64,000 nucleotides of DNA from Saccharothrix saharensis (GTDB taxonomy: Bacteria > Actinomycetota > Actinomycetes > Mycobacteriales > Pseudonocardiaceae), in assembly GCF_006716745.1 (NCBI RefSeq), contig NZ_VFPP01000001.1:5901386-5965385 (forward strand). The letters are read 5' to 3'. Made by a program: the position numbers and the translations under genes. The notes below the pieces were generated by a model. The model had not been told where the DNA came from. It did no database searches and was given only the letters and a program-made list of their open reading frames with translations. Position 1 is the stretch's first letter. Every line of letters begins with the position of its first letter. Below, piece after piece: positions 33,481 through 41,346 of this stretch.

Positions 33481-35925
33481 ATGATTCGCACGACCTTGCA
33501 CGACGGGTGGCGCCTGAGCGCGGTGGGCGGGCCGATCCCGGCGGTCGTCGCCGACCGCTCGGTGCCCGCGGCCGTGCCCGGCAGCACGCACCTCGACCTC
33601 CTCGCGGCGGGCTTGATCGGTGAGCCGTACCTGGACACCAACGAGGCCGAGCTGGCCTGGATGCACCGCGCCGACTGGCGCTACGCGCTGACCTTCGAGG
33701 CGGAGGCGGCGAAGGCGGGCGAGAAGGTCGAGCTCGCGTTCGACGGCCTCGACACCGTCGCCGTGGTCGAGCTCAACGGCCACGTCCTCGGCCGCACGGC
33801 GAACATGTTCCGCTCGTACCGCTTCGACGTGCGCGAGCACCTGAAGGACGGCCCGAACGACCTCGTCGTCACCTTCCACTCCGCGCTGGCCTACGCCGAG
33901 CAGCAGGAGGAAGCGCTCGGGTGGCGCGACCGCGCCTACCCGCACCCGATGAACGCGGTGCGCAAGATGGCCTGCTCGTTCGGCTGGGACTGGGGCCCCG
34001 ACCTCCAGACCGCCGGCATCTGGAAGCCGGTGCGGCTGGAGCGCTGGACCGAGGCGCGCCTGGCGGGGGTCCGCCCCCTGGTCACGGTGGACGGGAACGG
34101 CACCGGCCGGGTCGAGGTGCACGTGGAGGTCGACCGCGCCCGGGACGCCGACCTGGCCGTCGTGGCGACCGTGGCCGGCGTGGCGCAGCGGGTCCGGGTC
34201 GAGGGCGACTCCGCCGTGGTGACCGTCGAGGTGCCGGACGTGGACCTGTGGTGGCCCGTGGGCTACGGCGACCACCCCCTCTACGACCTGGCCGTCGTGC
34301 TCCGGTCCGGGGAGCGGGACGTGGACCGCGTCGATCGTCGCATCGGTTTCCGCACGATCACCGTCGACACGACGCCCGACGAGGTCGGCACGCCGTTCAC
34401 GTTCGTGGTCAACGGCAAGCCGCTGTTCGCCAAGGGCGCCAACTGGATCCCGGACGACCACTTCCTCACCCGCGTCACGCGCGAGCGCCTCGTCCGCCGG
34501 GTCGACCAGGCCGTCGAGGCCAACATGAACATGCTCCGCATCTGGGGCGGTGGCATCTACGAGACCGAGGACTTCTACGACGTCTGCGACGAGCGCGGCG
34601 TGCTGGTCTGGCAGGACTTCCTGTTCGCCTGCGCCGCGTACGCCGAGGAGTCGCCGCTGTGGGAGGAGGTCGAGGCCGAGGCGCGCGAGAACGTCGCCCG
34701 GCTGACCTCGCACGCCTCCCTGGCGCTGTGGAACGGCAACAACGAGAACCTGTGGGGCTTCGCCGACTGGGGCTGGGCCGAGCAGCTCCAGGGCCGGTCC
34801 TGGGGCCTGCGCTACTACACCGAGCTGCTGCCCGCGATCGTCGCCGAGCTCGACCCGACCCGGCACTACTCGCCCGGCAGCCCGTACAGCCCCGGCGACC
34901 TGCACCCGAACGAGGACACCCACGGCACGCGCCACGAGTGGGAGGTCTGGAACCGGATCGACTACACCCACTACCGCGACTCCACGCCCCGGTTCTGCTC
35001 GGAGTTCGGCTTCCAGGGCCCGCCGACCTGGGCCACGCTCACCAAGTGGGTGCACGACGAGCCGATGACGCCGACCTCGCCCGCGTTCCTGCTGCACCAG
35101 AAGGCCGAGGACGGCAACGGCAAGCTCGACCGCGGCCTCGCGCCGCACCTGCCCGCGCCGGCGGCGTTCGAGGACTGGCACTGGGCCACCCAGCTCAACC
35201 AGGCCCGCGCGGTCGCGTTCGGCGTCGAGCACTTCCGCTCGCACTGGCCCCGCACGGCGGGCGCGCTGGTGTGGCAGCTCAACGACTGCTGGCCGGTCAC
35301 GTCGTGGGCCGCGATCGACGGCGACGAGCGGCCCAAGCCGCTGTACTACGCGCTCAAGCACGCCTTCGCGCCGCGCCTGCTCACCGTGCAGCCGCGCGAC
35401 GGCGAGGACGCCCTGATCGCCGTCAACGACACCGACGAGGTGTGGACCAGCGACGTCGTGCTGGAGCGCCAGACGTTCGCGGGCGACGTGCTCGCGGCGG
35501 TTAAACTCCCGCTCGACGTGCCTGCCAGGTCGGTGGCGCGGCTCGACCTGGCGGCCGAACTCGTCACGCCGGGCGACCCGAAGGGGGAGGTGCTGGTGGT
35601 GAGCACGGCCGACGCGCGCACCGCGCACCTGTTCCGCGAGGACCTGGAGCTGGCCTACGACCCGGCCCCGCTCACCGCCGAGGTGACGCGGGTGGCCGGC
35701 GGCTACCGGGTGGACGTCACCGCGACCTCCTTCGCCCGTGACGTCGCCGTGCTGGCCGACCGGGTCGCCGAGGACGCCGTCGTGGACGACGCGCTGGTCA
35801 CGCTCCCCGCCGGTGGGAAGCACTCGTTCCTGGTCCGGACCGCGACCGAGCCGGCCGACCCGTCGGCCCTGACCGGTCCGCTGGTGCTGCGCTCGGCCAA
35901 CGCCCTGTGCGCGGTGCGGGCATGA
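33481..35925 (+). CDS. GH2 beta-mannosidase
   Basis: This 814-residue cytoplasmic enzyme starts at ATG 33481 behind GAGGAACG. It has the GH2 mannosidase order: an N-terminal jelly-roll (PGSTHLDLLAAGLIGEPYLD, then NEAELAWMHRADWRYALTFE), immunoglobulin-like domains, a TIM barrel and a C-terminal sandwich. NMNMLRIWGGGIYETEDFYD and VWQDFLFACAAY are diagnostic of beta-mannosidases rather than beta-galactosidases. The acid/base is Glu422 in WNGNNEN and the nucleophile is Glu508 in FCSEFGFQ. It releases mannose from the non-reducing end of beta-1,4-manno-oligosaccharides. It heads an operon with the LacI-like and aldo/keto reductase genes. Confidence 0.95.
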   Translation: MIRTTLHDGWRLSAVGGPIPAVVADRSVPAAVPGSTHLDLLAAGLIGEPYLDTNEAELAWMHRADWRYALTFEAEAAKAGEKVELAFDGLDTVAVVELNGHVLGRTANMFRSYRFDVREHLKDGPNDLVVTFHSALAYAEQQEEALGWRDRAYPHPMNAVRKMACSFGWDWGPDLQTAGIWKPVRLERWTEARLAGVRPLVTVDGNGTGRVEVHVEVDRARDADLAVVATVAGVAQRVRVEGDSAVVTVEVPDVDLWWPVGYGDHPLYDLAVVLRSGERDVDRVDRRIGFRTITVDTTPDEVGTPFTFVVNGKPLFAKGANWIPDDHFLTRVTRERLVRRVDQAVEANMNMLRIWGGGIYETEDFYDVCDERGVLVWQDFLFACAAYAEESPLWEEVEAEARENVARLTSHASLALWNGNNENLWGFADWGWAEQLQGRSWGLRYYTELLPAIVAELDPTRHYSPGSPYSPGDLHPNEDTHGTRHEWEVWNRIDYTHYRDSTPRFCSEFGFQGPPTWATLTKWVHDEPMTPTSPAFLLHQKAEDGNGKLDRGLAPHLPAPAAFEDWHWATQLNQARAVAFGVEHFRSHWPRTAGALVWQLNDCWPVTSWAAIDGDERPKPLYYALKHAFAPRLLTVQPRDGEDALIAVNDTDEVWTSDVVLERQTFAGDVLAAVKLPLDVPARSVARLDLAAELVTPGDPKGEVLVVSTADARTAHLFREDLELAYDPAPLTAEVTRVAGGYRVDVTATSFARDVAVLADRVAEDAVVDDALVTLPAGGKHSFLVRTATEPADPSALTGPLVLRSANALCAVRA

Positions 35926-36755
35926 CCACCGGCTCGCCCGGTTCCGTCGGCCTCGTCCTGGCCCGCCCCGCGCGGCTGCTGGGCGCGGAGCCGTTCTTCA
36001 TGGAGTTCATCGCGGGCATCGAGGAACGGTTGGCCGAGGACGACCGGTCCGTGCTGCTGCACATCGTGGGCACCGAGGACGCCGAGATCGCCGCCTACCG
36101 CAGGTGGGCGGCGGGCGGTGTGGTCGACGCGGTCGTGGTGGTCAACCGCACCGTGGACGACCACCGGCCGGCCGTGCTGCGCGAGATGGGCCTGCCCGCG
36201 CTGTACGTGGGCGAGCCGGACGAGCTGGCCGTGCCCGCGGTGCGCACCGACGACGCGGGCCCGGTGCGCGAGGCGCTGGCGTACCTGCTCGACCTGGGCC
36301 ACCGCCGCATCGCCCGGGTCAGCGGCCCGGACACCCTGCTGCACACCAGGGCGCGCACGGCGGCCCTGCTCGAAGGCTGCGCCGAGGCGGGCGTCGAGCC
36401 CGTCGTGGTGGAGGGCGACTACTCCGAGGAGTCGGGGGCGAAGCTCACCACCGCGCTGCTCGCCGCGCCCGAGCCGCCCACCGCGATCCTCTACGACAAC
36501 GACGTGATGGCCGTCGCGGGCCTCAGCGTCGCCAAGGAGCTCGGCGTCGCCGTGCCCGACCGGCTCAGCCTGGTCGCGTGGGACGACTCGTCGCTGTGCC
36601 GGCTCGCGTCACCCGCGTTGACCACGATGAGCGTGGACGTGCACCAGTTCGGCGTCACCGTCGCCGAGTCGGTGCTGGAGCTGATCGAAGGCGCCGAGGT
36701 CGCCGAGCGCTGGTCGCCCAAGCCCACGCTCATCGCGCGGGAGAGCACCCGATAA
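35922..36755 (+). CDS. LacI-type sugar-sensing protein lacking a DNA-binding domain
   Basis: This 277-residue protein starts at ATG 35922, overlapping the mannosidase stop (ATGA). It begins directly with the periplasmic-binding-type core (GSVGLVLARPARLLGAEPF, then FMEFIAGIEERL) and covers the whole LacI effector domain, with LDLGHRRIARVSGP, AILYDNDVMAVAG and PDRLSLVAWDDSSLCRLASP. The usual 55-residue N-terminal helix-turn-helix and hinge are missing, and no matching frame lies upstream because the mannosidase coding region occupies that space. It could modulate another regulator, bind sugar as a sensor, or be a remnant kept by selection. Confidence 0.85.
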   Translation: MTTGSPGSVGLVLARPARLLGAEPFFMEFIAGIEERLAEDDRSVLLHIVGTEDAEIAAYRRWAAGGVVDAVVVVNRTVDDHRPAVLREMGLPALYVGEPDELAVPAVRTDDAGPVREALAYLLDLGHRRIARVSGPDTLLHTRARTAALLEGCAEAGVEPVVVEGDYSEESGAKLTTALLAAPEPPTAILYDNDVMAVAGLSVAKELGVAVPDRLSLVAWDDSSLCRLASPALTTMSVDVHQFGVTVAESVLELIEGAEVAERWSPKPTLIARESTR

Positions 36756-36765
36756 GAGGATTCCC

Positions 36766-37746
36766 ATGACCCACCACGCCGCCGAGTCGCGGTACGACGC
36801 CATGCCCTACCGCCGATCCGGCCGCAGCGGGCTCAAGCTGCCCGCCGTGTCGTTGGGCCTGTGGCACAACTTCGGCCACGACAAGCACCTGGACGGCCAG
36901 GGTGCCATCCTGCGCCGGGCGTTCGACCTGGGCGTCACGCACTTCGACCTGGCCAACAACTACGGGCCGCCGCCCGGCAGCGCCGAGGAGAACTTCGGCC
37001 GGCTGTTCGCCCGGGACTTCCGGCCGTACCGGGACGAGATCCTGGTGTCGACCAAGGCCGGCTACCACATGTTCGACGGCCCGTACGGCGAGTGGGGCTC
37101 GCGCAAGTACCTGGTCGGCTCGCTGGACCGGTCGCTGGAGCGGCTGGGCCTGGACCACGTGGACATCTACTACCACCACCGGCCCGACCCGGACACGCCC
37201 ATCGAGGAGACGATGGGCGCGCTGGACCACGTGGTCCGCTCCGGCAAGGCGCTGTACGTCGGCATCTCGAACTACTCGGCCGAGCAGACCGCCGAAGCCG
37301 CCCGGGTGCTGGACTCGCTGGGCACGCCGCTGCTGATCCACCAGCCGTCGTACTCGATGCTCAACCGGTGGGTCGAGGACGGCCTGCTGGACGTGCTGGC
37401 CGAGGTCGGCGCGGGCAGCATCGCGTTCTCGCCGCTGGCGCAGGGCGTGCTGACCGACCGGTACCTCGACGGCGTGCCGGAGGGGTCGCGGGCGGCGGGC
37501 GCGTCGCCGTTCCTGTCGGCGTCCAACCTGGACGAGGCGACGCTGGCCAAGGTGCGGGCGTTGAACGACCTCGCGAAGCGGCGCGGGCAGACGCTGGCGC
37601 AGCTGGCCATCGCGTGGGTGCTGCGCAACGTCACGTCCGCGCTGATCGGGGCGTCGAGCGTGAAGCAGCTGGAGGACAACGTGGCCGCGACGGCGAACCT
37701 GGCGTTCGACGACGACGAGCTGGCCGAGATCGAACGCCACCTGTGA
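36766..37746 (+). CDS. Aldo/keto reductase (YghZ-like)
   Basis: This 326-residue aldo/keto reductase has FDLANNYGPPPGSAEENFGR, the catalytic tetrad region with Tyr in NNYGPP, Lys in STKAGYHMF and His in YYHHRPDPDTP, and the NADPH-binding GASSVKQLEDN near the C-terminus. Its length and YHHRPD motif fit the YghZ/Gpr branch (L-glyceraldehyde 3-phosphate reductase and related). The substrate is uncertain; a sugar aldehyde from the same pathway is likely. ATG 36766 lies 10 bp after the LacI-like gene in the same operon. Confidence 0.92.
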   Translation: MTHHAAESRYDAMPYRRSGRSGLKLPAVSLGLWHNFGHDKHLDGQGAILRRAFDLGVTHFDLANNYGPPPGSAEENFGRLFARDFRPYRDEILVSTKAGYHMFDGPYGEWGSRKYLVGSLDRSLERLGLDHVDIYYHHRPDPDTPIEETMGALDHVVRSGKALYVGISNYSAEQTAEAARVLDSLGTPLLIHQPSYSMLNRWVEDGLLDVLAEVGAGSIAFSPLAQGVLTDRYLDGVPEGSRAAGASPFLSASNLDEATLAKVRALNDLAKRRGQTLAQLAIAWVLRNVTSALIGASSVKQLEDNVAATANLAFDDDELAEIERHL

Positions 37747-37759
37747 CGGCGGGCCCCCG

Positions 37760-38200
37760 ATGCCGGACCGCCACCTGATCGACGTCCACGTCCTGCTGGT
37801 CCGCGACGGCCGCGTGCTGCTGTCGCGGCGGCGGGACGCGAACCCGCTCTTCGACGGCCGCTGGCACCTGCCGTCGGGGAAGCTGGACGCCGGCGAGTCG
37901 GTCCTGGCCGCGGCCGTCCGCGAGGCCGAGGAGGAGGTCGGCGTGGTCCTGGACCCCGCCGACCTGCGCCTCGTGCACACGGTGCACGCCCGGCGCACCG
38001 GCCTGGAGCCGCGCCTCGGCCTGTTCTTCGAGGCGCGGGCCTGGACGGGGGAGCCGGTGAACCGCGAGCCGGACAAGTGCTCCGGGCTCGGCTGGTTCGA
38101 CCTCGACGCGCTGCCGGACGACCTCATCGACTACCCGGCCGCCGGTCTCGCCGGCTACGCCGAGGGCGTCCCGTTCGGGGTCTACGGCTGGACTGACTGA
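37760..38200 (+). CDS. NUDIX hydrolase
   Basis: This 146-residue protein has a complete Nudix box (GKLDAGESVLAAAVREAEEE followed by VGV) with the metal-binding glutamates. It is preceded by the beta-strand LLVRDGRVLLSRRRDANPLF and followed by a strand ending KCSGLGWFDLDALP. Such enzymes hydrolyse nucleoside diphosphate derivatives; the specificity is not evident. ATG 37760 lies 13 bp after the aldo/keto reductase gene, so it may be carried in the mannosidase operon by position rather than function. Confidence 0.9.
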   Translation: MPDRHLIDVHVLLVRDGRVLLSRRRDANPLFDGRWHLPSGKLDAGESVLAAAVREAEEEVGVVLDPADLRLVHTVHARRTGLEPRLGLFFEARAWTGEPVNREPDKCSGLGWFDLDALPDDLIDYPAAGLAGYAEGVPFGVYGWTD

Positions 38201-38252
38201 CCCGGTGGCGGTGAACCGGTTCATCCCGGCTGGTTCGGCGTGTCAACGCCTC

Positions 38253-38281
38253 TTGACGAAACTTTGCTTAACCGCTTAACT
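38253..38281 (+). promoter_or_regulatory. Promoter of the sugar kinase/manA operon
   Basis: TTGACG (38253-38258), a 17-bp spacer and TTAACT (38276-38281) form a probable promoter that ends 7 bp before the kinase start, so the transcript would be nearly leaderless. The end of the element reads CTTAACTAAG, whose complement contains CTTAGTT, as near the ROK gene. Confidence 0.45.
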
Positions 38282-38288
38282 AAGCCCC

Positions 38289-39245
38289 ATGGGGCAAGCG
38301 CTCGACCCGGTCGCGGTCGCCATCGACATCGGCGGCACCAAGCTCGCCGCGGCGCTGGTCGGGTCCGACGGCACCGTCCTGGCCCGCCGCACCACGCCGA
38401 CGCCCGCCGGTGACGCGGACACCGTCTGGGCGGGCCTCGCGGGCGTCCTCGACGACCTGCTGACCGCCGCCGCGGGCCGGACCGTGCTGGGCGCGGGCAT
38501 CGCCTCCGCCGCACCGATGGACCTGCGCACCGGCACCATCAGCCCGGTCAACATCCCCGGCTGGCGCGACTTCCCGATCACCGCGCGGGTCGGCGAGCTG
38601 CTGCCCGGCCTGCCGGTCCGGCTCGGCGGCGACGCGCTGTGCATGGCGCTGGCCGAGTACCACCACGGCAACGGCCGGGGCAGCGAGTGCCTGCTCGGCA
38701 TGGTCGTGTCGACCGGCATCGGCGGCGGGTTCGTCTTCGCCGGCCGGCCGCACTTCGGCACCACCGGCAACGCGGGCCACGTCGGGCACTTCGTGGTCGA
38801 CCCGGCCGGCCCGCTGTGCGGCTGCGGCGCGAACGGCTGCTCCGAGGCCATCGCCAGCGGCCCGTCGATGGTGCGGTGGGCGTCGGCCCAGGGCTGGCAG
38901 CCGCTCGGCGGCACGGCGGACGGCGTCGCGCTGGCCGCCTCGGCCCGGGCGGGCGACCCGACCGCGCGGGCGGCGTTCCGGCGGTCCGGCGCGGCGGTCG
39001 CCCGGGTCATCACGGTCGCCTCCGCGTTGTGCGAGATCGACCGCGTGGTGATCGGCGGCGGCGTGGCGCAGGCGTGGGACCTGCTCGAACCCGCCGTCAC
39101 CGGCCCGCTCGGGGACTACGCGGGGCTGGAGTTCATGCGCCGGGTCGAGGTGTGCCCGGCGACGTTGGGCGTCGACTCGGGACTGATCGGGGCCGCGGCG
39201 CTGCTCGCGGACGACCGCGTCCCGTCCGTGCCCGTGGGAATCTGA
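38289..39245 (+). CDS. ROK-family sugar kinase
   Basis: This 318-residue kinase has N-terminal ATP motif VAIDIGGTKLAAALV, a sugar-binding middle with GDALCMALAEYHHG, the ROK signature GTTGNAGHVGHFVVDPAGP, then LCGCGANGC zinc cysteines, and the adenosine motif VVIGGGVAQAW. No helix-turn-helix is present, so it is an enzyme, not a repressor. It would phosphorylate glucose, mannose or fructose. Being 8 bp upstream of the mannose-6-phosphate isomerase gene makes mannose the best guess. ATG 38289 is used; no ribosome site precedes it. Confidence 0.9.
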   Translation: MGQALDPVAVAIDIGGTKLAAALVGSDGTVLARRTTPTPAGDADTVWAGLAGVLDDLLTAAAGRTVLGAGIASAAPMDLRTGTISPVNIPGWRDFPITARVGELLPGLPVRLGGDALCMALAEYHHGNGRGSECLLGMVVSTGIGGGFVFAGRPHFGTTGNAGHVGHFVVDPAGPLCGCGANGCSEAIASGPSMVRWASAQGWQPLGGTADGVALAASARAGDPTARAAFRRSGAAVARVITVASALCEIDRVVIGGGVAQAWDLLEPAVTGPLGDYAGLEFMRRVEVCPATLGVDSGLIGAAALLADDRVPSVPVGI

Positions 39246-39253
39246 GGATCGCC

Positions 39254-40354
39254 GTGCGCAAGCTGGACACCACCGTCCGGGAGTACCACTGGGGTTCGCG
39301 GACCGCGTTGGCGCGGATGCGCGGCGAGCCGGCGCCGAGCGCCGTGCCGCAGGCCGAGCTGTGGGTCGGCGCGCACCCCGACGACCCGTCCCGGCTGGCC
39401 GACTGCGACGTGCCGCTGGACGCCTACCTGGCGGCCGACCCGGCCGGGCTGCTCGGACCGGACAGCCTGGCCGCGTTCGGCCCGCGGCTGCCGTTCCTGC
39501 TCAAGGTGCTGGCCGTGGACGCGCCGCTGTCGCTGCAGGTGCACCCGAACCGGGAGCAGGCCGTGGTCGGGTTCGCCGAGCGCGGCTACCGCGACGACCG
39601 GCCCAAGCCGGAGGTCCTGGTCGCGCTGACCGGGTTCGAGACCCTGTCCGGCTTCCGCCGGCCGGCGGACACCGTGGCGTTGCTGGACGCGCTGGACGTG
39701 CCGTCGTTGGGGGAGGTGCGGGCCGCGCTCTCGGTCGGCGACACGTGGAGCGCGTTGAGCTGGGCTCTGCGCCACGCCGACGGGGCGTTGGTCGCCGAAG
39801 TCGTCGACGCGGCGTCACGGGTGCCCGCGCTCGCGCACGTCGTGGAGCTGGCCGCGGTCTACCCGACGGACGCGGGCGTGGTGGCGGCGTTGCTGCTCGA
39901 CGCCGTGCGGCTGCGGCCGGGGCAGGCCGTGTACGTCGGCGCGGGTGTCCTGCACGCGCACCTGCGCGGCACGGGCGTCGAGCTGATGGCGAACTCCGAC
40001 AACGTGCTCCGCGCGGGCTTGACCACCAAGCCGGTGGACGTGGACGCGGTGCTGTCGTTGGTGGAGCGCGACCCCGGGCCCGCGGTCGTGCTGGACGGCG
40101 ACGGTGACGGTCCACTGAGGACTTACCGGACGCCGGAGCCGGAGTTCCGCCTGCACGCCGTGCGGCCGGGTGCCGTGCTGCCCGGTGGTGGTCCGCAACT
40201 CCTGTTGTGCACCAGCGGTTCCGTCGTGGTGGGCCGTGACGGCGAGGAGGTCGCGCTGCGCGGCGGTGAGTCGGCGTTCCTGCCGCACAGCGCGACCGCC
40301 GCCGACGTCACCGGTGCCGGCGAAGCGTTCTGGGCCACCACGAACCTGGCGTGA
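39254..40354 (+). CDS. manA: Mannose-6-phosphate isomerase, class I
   Basis: This 366-residue enzyme starts at GTG 39254 after a GAGG site. It has the type I phosphomannose isomerase signatures: YHWGSRTALARM at the start, zinc ligands in LQVHPNREQA (Gln, His) and the Glu of RPKPEVLVALT, and a further His in VYVGAGVLHAHLRGTGVELM. A short second cupin follows, with LRAGLTTKPVDV near the active site. It converts mannose-6-phosphate to fructose-6-phosphate, delivering mannose to glycolysis. Coupled to the ROK kinase gene (8-bp gap), it closes the mannan pathway; a hairpin terminator follows. Confidence 0.95.
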   Translation: MRKLDTTVREYHWGSRTALARMRGEPAPSAVPQAELWVGAHPDDPSRLADCDVPLDAYLAADPAGLLGPDSLAAFGPRLPFLLKVLAVDAPLSLQVHPNREQAVVGFAERGYRDDRPKPEVLVALTGFETLSGFRRPADTVALLDALDVPSLGEVRAALSVGDTWSALSWALRHADGALVAEVVDAASRVPALAHVVELAAVYPTDAGVVAALLLDAVRLRPGQAVYVGAGVLHAHLRGTGVELMANSDNVLRAGLTTKPVDVDAVLSLVERDPGPAVVLDGDGDGPLRTYRTPEPEFRLHAVRPGAVLPGGGPQLLLCTSGSVVVGRDGEEVALRGGESAFLPHSATAADVTGAGEAFWATTNLA

Positions 40355-40360
40355 CACGGA

Positions 40361-40398
40361 CGAGCACACGGGCGCGGAGGCCGCCGCCCGTGTGCTCG
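40361..40398 (+). terminator. Hairpin terminator after manA
   Basis: A perfect 14-bp stem (CGAGCACACGGGCG at 40361-40374 with 40385-40398) and 10-nt loop begin 6 bp after the manA stop. It lies between manA and the converging polysaccharide monooxygenase gene, so it may serve both strands. Confidence 0.8.
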
Positions 40399-40438
40399 TT
40401 CCGGCCTATGGCGTCACGGGGTGACCGCCGTCGGGCCC

Positions 40439-41110
40439 TTACTGGAAGGTGACGTCACTGCACAGGTAGTACGCCTGGTCCATGTGGCTGGCCTGCCAGA
40501 TCGTGAAGACCACGTGGCGGCCGGTGCGGCTGCCCGCGTTCACCTGCGCCTGGTAGAGGCCCGTGGTGCCGTAGCGGCCGGTCGAGGTGACCAGCTCCAG
40601 GTCGCTCCAGCGCAGCGGCGTGGTCGCCGTGTTGACGCCCTGGCGGGTGATGTAGACGCGGAGGTAGTCCGCGCCGTGCTTGGCCTGGTCCGTGATGGTC
40701 AGGGTGAACTGGCGCGGCTTGGTGGTGGTGTTCCACGCGCCGACCGTGTCCAGCGCCCGGTACCGACCGCTCTCGGCCAGGCCACCGCTGCACAGCTGGC
40801 CGTTCGGCAGGGCGCCCTGGTGGTTGCCGCCGACGTTGTTGCGGTACAGGCCGTTCCAGTTCCACATCGCGTTCGGGTCGGCCTTCCAGGCCTGGGCGCA
40901 CATCGGGTCCGTCTGGCCCATGTTCGGGTTCAGGTGGTCGCTGCCCCAGCGCTGCCAGCAGCCGTAGTTGCGCGAAGGCGGGTCGGTGACCGAACCGTGC
41001 GCGCTCGCCACGCCGGAGGTGCCGAGCAGGGCCACGAGACCGGCGGCCAGGACCGCCAGGACGGAGGTGAAGACGCCGATGACCGAGCGGAGACCGCGTC
41101 GGGAACTCAT
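40439..41110 (-). CDS. AA10 lytic polysaccharide monooxygenase, secreted
   Basis: This 223-residue secreted copper enzyme has a signal peptide ending GVASA, which leaves His38 as the mature N-terminus (HGSVTDPPSRNYGCW), the first arm of the copper histidine brace. The second brace histidine is His145 in DQAKHGADYLRVYITR. Four cysteines and the C-terminal HVVFTIWQASHMDQAYYLC fit AA10. There is no carbohydrate-binding module. It cleaves crystalline cellulose or chitin oxidatively; the CebR operator 31 bp upstream favours cellulose. ATG 41110 is the start. Confidence 0.95.
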   Translation of the reverse strand: MSSRRGLRSVIGVFTSVLAVLAAGLVALLGTSGVASAHGSVTDPPSRNYGCWQRWGSDHLNPNMGQTDPMCAQAWKADPNAMWNWNGLYRNNVGGNHQGALPNGQLCSGGLAESGRYRALDTVGAWNTTTKPRQFTLTITDQAKHGADYLRVYITRQGVNTATTPLRWSDLELVTSTGRYGTTGLYQAQVNAGSRTGRHVVFTIWQASHMDQAYYLCSDVTFQ

Positions 41111-41140
41111 GTGTGTGTCCTCCACGTTGAGGTACAGGGC

Positions 41141-41154
41141 TGGGAGCGCTCCCA
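41141..41154. promoter_or_regulatory. CebR operator upstream of the AA10 gene
   Basis: TGGGAGCGCTCCCA is an exact match to the CebR binding site of Streptomyces, the cellobiose-responsive LacI-family repressor. It lies 31 bp upstream of the monooxygenase start codon, where it would block transcription until cello-oligosaccharides appear. Confidence 0.85.
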
Positions 41155-41240
41155 GATCCCAAGGTAGCGAACCGCGCACAATCTGTGAACCCCACGGCGC
41201 GCCCGCACCCCCGGCCCCTCGCACCCACCCCGGGCCCCCC

Positions 41241-41346
41241 GCGTGTCGAACGCCCGGGTCCCGCGTGTCGAACGCCCAGGTCGCGCGTGTCGAACGCCCA
41301 GGCCCCGAGAGTCCTGCGTTCAGGACCCCCGAGTTCAACGCTCAGG
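41241..41346. repeat. Tandem array of GTCGAACGCCCAGG-type units at a gene 3' end
   Basis: Three 20-bp units (41241-41260, 41263-41282, 41285-41304; GCGTGTCGAACGCCCAGGTC with one or two changes) repeat at a 22-bp period. They are followed by the small hairpin GTCCTG-CGTT-CAGGAC (41311-41326) and a partial unit GAGTTCAACGCTCAGGG that overlaps the deaminase stop codon. The units match those of the inverted repeat at 1239-1372. Confidence 0.8.

Noticed and set aside
31396..35823. A 1,475-codon open frame on the minus strand
   Set aside because: It is antisense to the GH2 gene and frame-shifted against GH36, rich in Arg/Gly/Ala/Val, with no domain. It is a high-GC shadow frame.
41241..41304. CRISPR-like array
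   Set aside because: Units are adjacent with 2-bp gaps, so there are no spacers, and no cas gene is near.
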